Below are positions 59,795-64,000 of a DNA stretch of 64,000 bases, one piece after another. Position numbers and translations under genes: made by a program. The stretch's first letter is position 1, and every line of letters starts with the position of its first letter. Origin of the DNA: Paenibacillus faecalis. Its GTDB lineage: Bacteria > Bacillota > Bacilli > Paenibacillales > Paenibacillaceae. The stretch spans positions 2,197,912 to 2,261,911 of the forward strand of contig NZ_LT985747.1 in the NCBI RefSeq assembly GCF_900289175.1, written 5' to 3'. Under the pieces are notes generated by a model. It was not told the DNA's origin. It worked only from the letters and a program-made list of their open reading frames with translations, and did not search any database.

Positions 59795-61214
59795 ATCGAA
59801 GCTGTCCGGCATGTTGCTTCGGAACTACATCTTGTTTTCGCTGACGGTTGGCGCGAGCGTGTTTTTTCTGCTGCTTTTTTTCGTCGATCGGACGAACGAT
59901 CGGCTGCCGGCGCAAGAGATGTCCTTGCTGAAAGCAAGCGAAATCATCAAGCCGAATGTGGCCAATATCCCATCGGAGGCGATTGAGGCCCTGCATGGCT
60001 GGGTGGAAATTCTCGACGAGCGGCTGATGGTGGTCGAAGTGAAGGGCACCAAGCGGGATGGCCCGGCTGCGTATACGGAACGAGAGCTTAACGCGTTATT
60101 TTACGATGTAGAAGAAAACCCGTTTTATACGTCCATCGCCCCGTTTCACACCAACGACGGACAAGATCGATACTGTTTGGTCAGGTTGCCAAAAAAAAAT
60201 GTGAAAGAGGTCATCACTCTCGACGGGGGGACACCGGAAAACCAATCGATTTTCTGGGGCGTCTTGGCAGAGACGGGACTGCTGTTCCTTGTACTGTTCG
60301 GAATCAATGTTTACGTTTACAGCAGGCTGACCGCGAGCCGATTGACGAACCCGCTCGGAGAAATTGCTGATGGCATCCGCAGCATTGCAGGCGGTCGTTA
60401 TTACGAAAGGCTTCGACTCGAGGCGAATTACGAGCTGGCGCAAATTCAGGAGAGCTTTAATGCGATGGCAGAAAAATTAGAAAAGATGGAAACGGAAAAA
60501 CACCGGCTTGAGGAAAGCAAGCAGCGGATGCTCGTACACATTTCGCATGACTTGAAGACGCCGATTACAACGATACAAGGTTACGCCAATGCGCTGCAGC
60601 TCGGCATGATCGAGGATGAGGCGAAAAAACAGCGAACGATCAACCTGATCCATGACAAAACAAAGCTGGTGGCCGAGTTGATCGACGATGTGTTCGAGTT
60701 GTCCAAGCTAGAGAGCCCGGAATATCCGATCATCAAGAAGGCAAGTGATCTTGCCGAATTCGTGCGGGAGATGGCGGTCGAATATTACGACCTGTTCGAA
60801 GAGCGGGGATTTGTGTTTGAATGCGAAATTCCGGCGCACGACGTCCTCGTTTTGTTTAATGGGAAACTGCTGTACCGCGCCGTCTCCAACCTGCTCGCAA
60901 ACGCGCTGAAATATAACTCGTCGGGGACGCAGGTACGGCTAACGCTAGAGGACGGAGACCAGGAGGTCCGTATCGAAGTGGCGGACAATGGCGTCGGCAT
61001 CCCTGACCATTTACGGGACCGCGTATTCGACGCCTTCGTCCGCGGAGACGCCGCCAGGAAAAGCGACGGCGGTACGGGCCTTGGCTTGACGATCGCGATG
61101 CACATCGTGGAGAAGCACGGCGGACACCTTCGCTTGTGCTCGGAGGGGGGCTGGACACGGTTTGAGCTGACGCTGCCAAAAGCGTCCGCCGCAGACGCTG
61201 TTTATTTAAACTAA
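59784..61214 (+). CDS. Sensor histidine kinase with HAMP domain
   Basis: 476 residues from ATG 59784; ATG 59775 is an alternative. First membrane helix about 14-34, an extracellular domain of about 130 residues, second helix near 170-190 (GLLFLVLFGINVYVYS), HAMP region, H-box MLVHISHDLKTPITTIQGYA, and HATPase motifs NLLANALKYNSSG, DNGVGIP, GGTGLGLTIAM. With the adjacent regulator it probably senses the wall or medium and controls the divergent wall-hydrolase genes. The overlap of 11 bp supports co-expression. Confidence 0.93.
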   Translation: MRRKSKLSGMLLRNYILFSLTVGASVFFLLLFFVDRTNDRLPAQEMSLLKASEIIKPNVANIPSEAIEALHGWVEILDERLMVVEVKGTKRDGPAAYTERELNALFYDVEENPFYTSIAPFHTNDGQDRYCLVRLPKKNVKEVITLDGGTPENQSIFWGVLAETGLLFLVLFGINVYVYSRLTASRLTNPLGEIADGIRSIAGGRYYERLRLEANYELAQIQESFNAMAEKLEKMETEKHRLEESKQRMLVHISHDLKTPITTIQGYANALQLGMIEDEAKKQRTINLIHDKTKLVAELIDDVFELSKLESPEYPIIKKASDLAEFVREMAVEYYDLFEERGFVFECEIPAHDVLVLFNGKLLYRAVSNLLANALKYNSSGTQVRLTLEDGDQEVRIEVADNGVGIPDHLRDRVFDAFVRGDAARKSDGGTGLGLTIAMHIVEKHGGHLRLCSEGGWTRFELTLPKASAADAVYLN

Positions 61215-61258
61215 TTATTATCAACTACCGAAATACAAATAATGTAGGAAAAGTTAAA

Positions 61259-61477
61259 ATGGCAGTTACTTATTGGACAGGAAAAAATCTTACACTACGA
61301 GCGATTCAACCTGAAGATATTGTTATTTTTGATTTATTAGATGACGAAATTCTACGAAATATAGACTCGCTTCATTTTCCTCGTTCAACTGATAAAATGA
61401 GAGAATGGGTGGAAGAACAATTGGAAGAAGATGAATGCCGTTTTATTGCAGTTGATAGAGATAACAATATTGCTAGA
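61259..61477 (+). pseudogene. GNAT acetyltransferase N-terminus, cut by transposon end
   Basis: YWTGKNLTLRAIQPEDIVIF, then LHFPRSTDKMREWVEEQL and CRFIAVDRDNNIARG: the first half of a GNAT enzyme, ending at the Tn3-type palindrome at 61478. The acetyl-CoA-binding part is absent. The frame continues to a stop at 61550-61552, but only through inserted DNA. Confidence 0.75.
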
Positions 61478-61502
61478 GGGGTCCCGCCAATGGCGGGACC
61501 CC
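61478..61502. mobile_element. Fused Tn3-type end tips (25-bp palindrome)
   Basis: GGGGTCCCGCCA-A-TGGCGGGACCCC is a perfect 12-bp inverted repeat with a 1-bp centre. Each arm equals the outer 12 bp of the TIR at 53304-53341. It looks like two transposon ends joined after internal deletion. Confidence 0.7.
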
Positions 61503-61722
61503 AGAAAGTACTCATGCTACTGGCTCTAAGGCGGCAAAAAAACGCTACTTAAGAGCCGGTGATAAATTCTCTACGATACCAGACCCAATCATGAAACGAA
61601 ACAATTGTTGGATCAGCAGGATCATCCGGTGCAGCAATTCGTTACCATTGATTTGCCTTCGCAGGCGATGTCGAAATTCAACGTTAAGAAAAATCAGAAG
61701 CTGATAATCGACTTGCTGCTCG
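61503..61722. other. Unassigned relic DNA
   Basis: Contains an inverted repeat GGCTCT-AAG/CTTAAGAGCC (about 61522-61557) and a protein-like frame (HPVQQFVTIDLPSQAMSKF) with no recognised family. Confidence 0.35.
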
Positions 61723-61977
61723 AACACGTTATCAGGAAATACCTACGGTATGACGAAAGCAATCGGAGAGAAGCTGAGTATATACGCTAATGGAAGATCA
61801 GCTACAAAGTTTGCATGTTTTAGAAGCGGCAATGTTCTCGAAACCACTGGAAGCGTAGTACCTTTATTCAAACAGCAACTAAAAGAGGGAAGAGATCTCA
61901 GTGTAACCGATCCTGGAATGACACGTTTCTTTATTACTTTGGAAGACGCTGTTCAAGCCTTGCTGACTTCGATGTGA
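61723..61977 (+). pseudogene. CapD/PseB-type nucleotide-sugar dehydratase fragment
   Basis: NTLSGNTYGMTKAIGEKLSI, then FACFRSGNVLETTGSVVPLF, then DPGMTRFFITLEDAVQ: the YxxxK catalytic segment and C-terminal half of a short-chain-dehydrogenase-like UDP-GlcNAc 4,6-dehydratase/epimerase involved in surface polysaccharide. Only the internal-to-C-terminal quarter remains. Confidence 0.75.
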
Positions 61978-62098
61978 AATCAGTAATACAAAGGAGTTAA
62001 ATAACATTCATAACATGTGTACAAAATACGAGTTTTGTGTAACTATTATTAAAATTCAATAAAACACTTTTTTCTTCGTTAATTTACAAGGTGTATCT
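61978..62098. other. A+T-rich boundary, no terminator recognised
   Basis: 121 bp, A+T-rich, between the CapD relic and the radical SAM stop. No convincing hairpin with T-run; no peptide ORF with ribosome site found. Confidence 0.4.
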
Positions 62099-63106
62099 TT
62101 AAGAAAATAATTTCGATATTCTATGGTTTAGATTTTGAGAAACACAAAAATAATCCCATGCCAACATCGCGTTTCCTGTATAGATTTCATTTATAATCTT
62201 ACATCTGTTTCCGTTGCATATTGAAGTATGAGTACAGTCAAGACAAGATGAAGTAACTTCATTACTTTTACACTCTAACTCTTCTACCTTTTTTGAGTCG
62301 ATTCCATCAGATATATTTCCTATTAGATACTGTTGACTTTCAACAACCATTGAACAAGGATATATTCTTCCATCGGGCATGATAGTAAAACTTTTTGTTC
62401 CTCCATCGCAATTTAACTTTGTTTTCTTTAGTGGATTTTCAAAATTTTGAATTTTAACATTATCAAGCAAAGAAGTATCTTTTATTATGTACTCGACTTT
62501 TTCTATCTGCTTGTAAAATAAGTCAATATCACCTGCTTCCCATTCCTCATTCATATTTAACTGATAACAGATTCGTTTGAATTTTAAATTAGCAAGAAAT
62601 ATGATATTTTCACTGAACAAGTGAATTGTATTTTTACAAATTGTCATACGTGCAATTGCATCTTTTTTTCTTTCGAGTACTTCCCTTGTATTTTTAAATA
62701 CTAACTTAAATGATCCTTGCCCTGATTTATAAAAGCGATTTAGGTTATGTGCCTCCTCTATACCATCAATACTAATTAATAACTCATTAATATTACTACA
62801 AATATAATCTATTTTGGATGAATGAAGCATTGTCGCATTCGTTGTCATTCTAAAGTAAACTTTGTCTCCAAAAGTATTTTTTAATTTATCGATGAGAAAC
62901 TTTATCTTATCAAATTCCATCATTGGCTCTCCCCCGTGAATCTGAACAATGAAATTTTGATTCTTTCCTAATTGATTGTGAAGAATAAAATTAAATACTT
63001 CATCAAGTCTTTCGTATGTAATTGATGAATTACCACTTTTTTCATTTTCATAACAATAAGAGCACTGTAAATTGCAATCTAAAGTAAACCAAATTGTATA
63101 CATCAT
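62099..63106 (-). CDS. Radical SAM/SPASM protein
   Basis: 335 residues from ATG 63106; ATGs at 63109 and 63103 and GTG 63112 are also possible behind AAAAGGT. The 4Fe-4S cluster motif CxxxCxxC is TLDCNLQCSYCYENE near residue 14, with HGGEPMMEFDKI as the SAM-binding GGEP motif. A C-terminal SPASM region has LNCDGG, YPCSM, SSCLDCTHTSICNGNRCK and a final FC cysteine for auxiliary clusters. Such enzymes commonly modify ribosomal peptides (thioether, epimer or C-C bonds). No N-terminal peptide-binding domain is seen. Two membrane proteins precede it in the same unit; no precursor peptide is visible inside the window. Confidence 0.9.
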   Translation of the reverse strand: MMYTIWFTLDCNLQCSYCYENEKSGNSSITYERLDEVFNFILHNQLGKNQNFIVQIHGGEPMMEFDKIKFLIDKLKNTFGDKVYFRMTTNATMLHSSKIDYICSNINELLISIDGIEEAHNLNRFYKSGQGSFKLVFKNTREVLERKKDAIARMTICKNTIHLFSENIIFLANLKFKRICYQLNMNEEWEAGDIDLFYKQIEKVEYIIKDTSLLDNVKIQNFENPLKKTKLNCDGGTKSFTIMPDGRIYPCSMVVESQQYLIGNISDGIDSKKVEELECKSNEVTSSCLDCTHTSICNGNRCKIINEIYTGNAMLAWDYFCVSQNLNHRISKLFS

Positions 63107-63119
63107 CATCACACCTTTT

Positions 63120-63755
63120 CTATTTCGATTGGTATCTAAATCTTTTGGTATAGATAAATTGACTGATGATTAAAAGTGTAACGCCACATAAAAGATACAA
63201 TATTTTTACTTTTATCCAGTGGTCCCCAATATAAGCATTAAAAATTTTATATTCCTTAGGAATTAATGAATTTACTGAAGAATTAAAAAACCAAAGAATA
63301 ATAGATAAGGTCAACGCAGTCGCTACATTTTTAGTAATTGAAAATATAAATATAGTGAATGCCCCAAAAAATATAATGATGCTGTACATATTCAAAATAT
63401 ATAAATATAAAGAAGATTCCCTAAAAGAAATTTGAAAAGCAAAAATAAAGTACGTCAAAATAACAATCAATATAAATAAAACCAATACACCAAACCCACT
63501 TCTAAAAACTTTTCCATAAAGGGTATACTCATATTGGTTTTCAATCTCCACCACATTATGTCGTTGCCTAGAAAAAAATACATTGCTAAACAATATGATG
63601 GACGCCAAGGCCATGTAACTTTCCATAAATCCCGTTGCTTCTTTCATTGTCCCTAAATGAGTAAACAATGAAATCAATAGTAATAAACAAAAACAAAATA
63701 AATAAGTTAAATCAGCTTGAATTTTTAATTCATAATAGATTCGTTTAAAAAGCAT
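63120..63755 (-). CDS. ABC-2-like membrane protein in radical SAM cluster
   Basis: 211 residues with six hydrophobic helices (for example LFCFCLLLLISLFTHLG, VLVLFILIVILTYFIFAF, ALTLSIILWFFNSSV). It opens LFKRIYYELKIQADLTYLF, typical of ABC-2 permease subunits. GGAGGAG is 5 bp before the ATG. The preceding gene overlaps it by 11 bp. Likely half of an exporter or immunity transporter for a modified peptide. Confidence 0.75.
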   Translation of the reverse strand: MLFKRIYYELKIQADLTYLFCFCLLLLISLFTHLGTMKEATGFMESYMALASIILFSNVFFSRQRHNVVEIENQYEYTLYGKVFRSGFGVLVLFILIVILTYFIFAFQISFRESSLYLYILNMYSIIIFFGAFTIFIFSITKNVATALTLSIILWFFNSSVNSLIPKEYKIFNAYIGDHWIKVKILYLLCGVTLLIISQFIYTKRFRYQSK

Positions 63756-64000
63756 TTGTTCTCCTCCGGATTAAAGAACTACCCGCATAAACTAGAATTA
63801 TAGAAAGAATAATAAGCGCAATACTATTTATATATAAAAAATCTGGCTGCTTATTTTCCCAAAATCCATTTGCATATCTAATCAAAATGGTTGCCGGTTT
63901 GATTACCCAAACAATAGTTCCATCATCTTTAGTTACTGGAAAGTTACTATACAACAAAGCTCCAATAAGAACCGGGAAAATAACTATACTATTTCTAAAC
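63745..64000 (-). CDS. ABC-2-like permease, C-terminal part (5' end outside window)
   Basis: The frame is open from the window edge: RNSIVIFPVLIGALLYSNFP, then WVIKPATILIRYANGFWENK, then INSIALIILSIILVYAG and RRRTNAF. Hydrophobic helices and a final charged RRR are like the end of an ABC-2 permease. Together with the 211-residue protein it probably forms the membrane part of a transporter whose ATPase lies beyond the edge. Confidence 0.7.
   Translation of the reverse strand, partial: FRNSIVIFPVLIGALLYSNFPVTKDDGTIVWVIKPATILIRYANGFWENKQPDFLYINSIALIILSIILVYAGSSLIRRRTNAF

Noticed and set aside
59006..59812. 268-codon minus-strand frame opposite the response regulator
   Set aside because: Antisense shadow of a conserved receiver and winged-helix domain.
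61605..61790. 61-codon frame (HPVQQFVTIDLPSQ) as a gene
   Set aside because: No family, no ribosome site, and its second half is out of frame with the recognisable CapD fragment covering the same DNA.

Overview
The window looks like a chromosomal segment of a Paenibacillus-type (Bacillales) Gram-positive. The reasons are strong AAGGAGG-type ribosome sites with frequent TTG and GTG starts, S-layer homology (SLH) anchored surface proteins, a five-gene spore-coat/alcohol-dehydrogenase operon matching Bacillus yraGF-adhB-yraED, many T-tailed terminators, and OmpR-type two-component systems beside ABC transporters. No rRNA, tRNA or CRISPR array was seen.

Layout. 1-5.0 kb: a catabolic operon (phosphotriesterase-like, creatininase-like and SIS proteins, a private HPr and Enzyme I, and a KDPG aldolase). 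5-16 kb: small genes mixed with decayed ones (GNAT, LD-carboxypeptidase, IS1182 and IS5 relics), a secreted beta-propeller protein, a flavin monooxygenase plus EamA exporter, and a polysaccharide deacetylase. 16-18 kb: a broken nucleoside hydrolase and a BadF-type sugar kinase. 18.2-22.3 kb: a two-component system plus a three-gene ABC exporter with a phased repeat array in its promoter. 22.6-26.8 kb: a PadR/DUF1048 operon with a collapsed ABC ATPase, a purine permease/hpt pair and a divergent LysR regulator. 27-29 kb: relics and a second copy of a YjgB-like gene. 29.2-34.5 kb: a YwqG/ADP-ribosylglycohydrolase operon, then a cassette-like array in which small ORFs are separated by structured repeats of about 160-190 bp. 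34.8-38 kb: a Fur-box oxidoreductase and a DUF885 hydrolase. 38-42 kb: sigma-factor and stalk-domain relics and a large FN3/SLH surface protein. 42.3-44.7 kb: the sporulation-type adhB operon. 45-50 kb: a sigma/anti-sigma pair with a broken sigma gene, a DUF6366 protein, relics, and the tail of a group IIC intron. 50-54.3 kb: an autoregulated MerR regulator with a BAAT-type hydrolase, then ChbG, Tn3, NarL and IS66 relics. 54.5-61.2 kb: a visibly G+C-rich block (SLH serine hydrolase, membrane alpha/beta hydrolase, divergent two-component system). 61.3-62 kb: relics. 62.1-64 kb: an A+T-rich radical-SAM/ABC-permease group running off the right edge.

The window is unusually rich in broken genes and dispersed intergenic repeats. 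One repeat family combines a GTCGCTA..TAGCGGC terminator hairpin with GGACAAGAAC palindromes and recurs at least six times. The most novel-looking item is the 31.8-33.9 kb array: single promoterless ORFs or a coupled pair, each followed by a foldable repeat whose stems are kept by compensatory changes. It resembles an integron cassette array without a recognised integrase. All family names come from reading the translated sequence; no database search was run.
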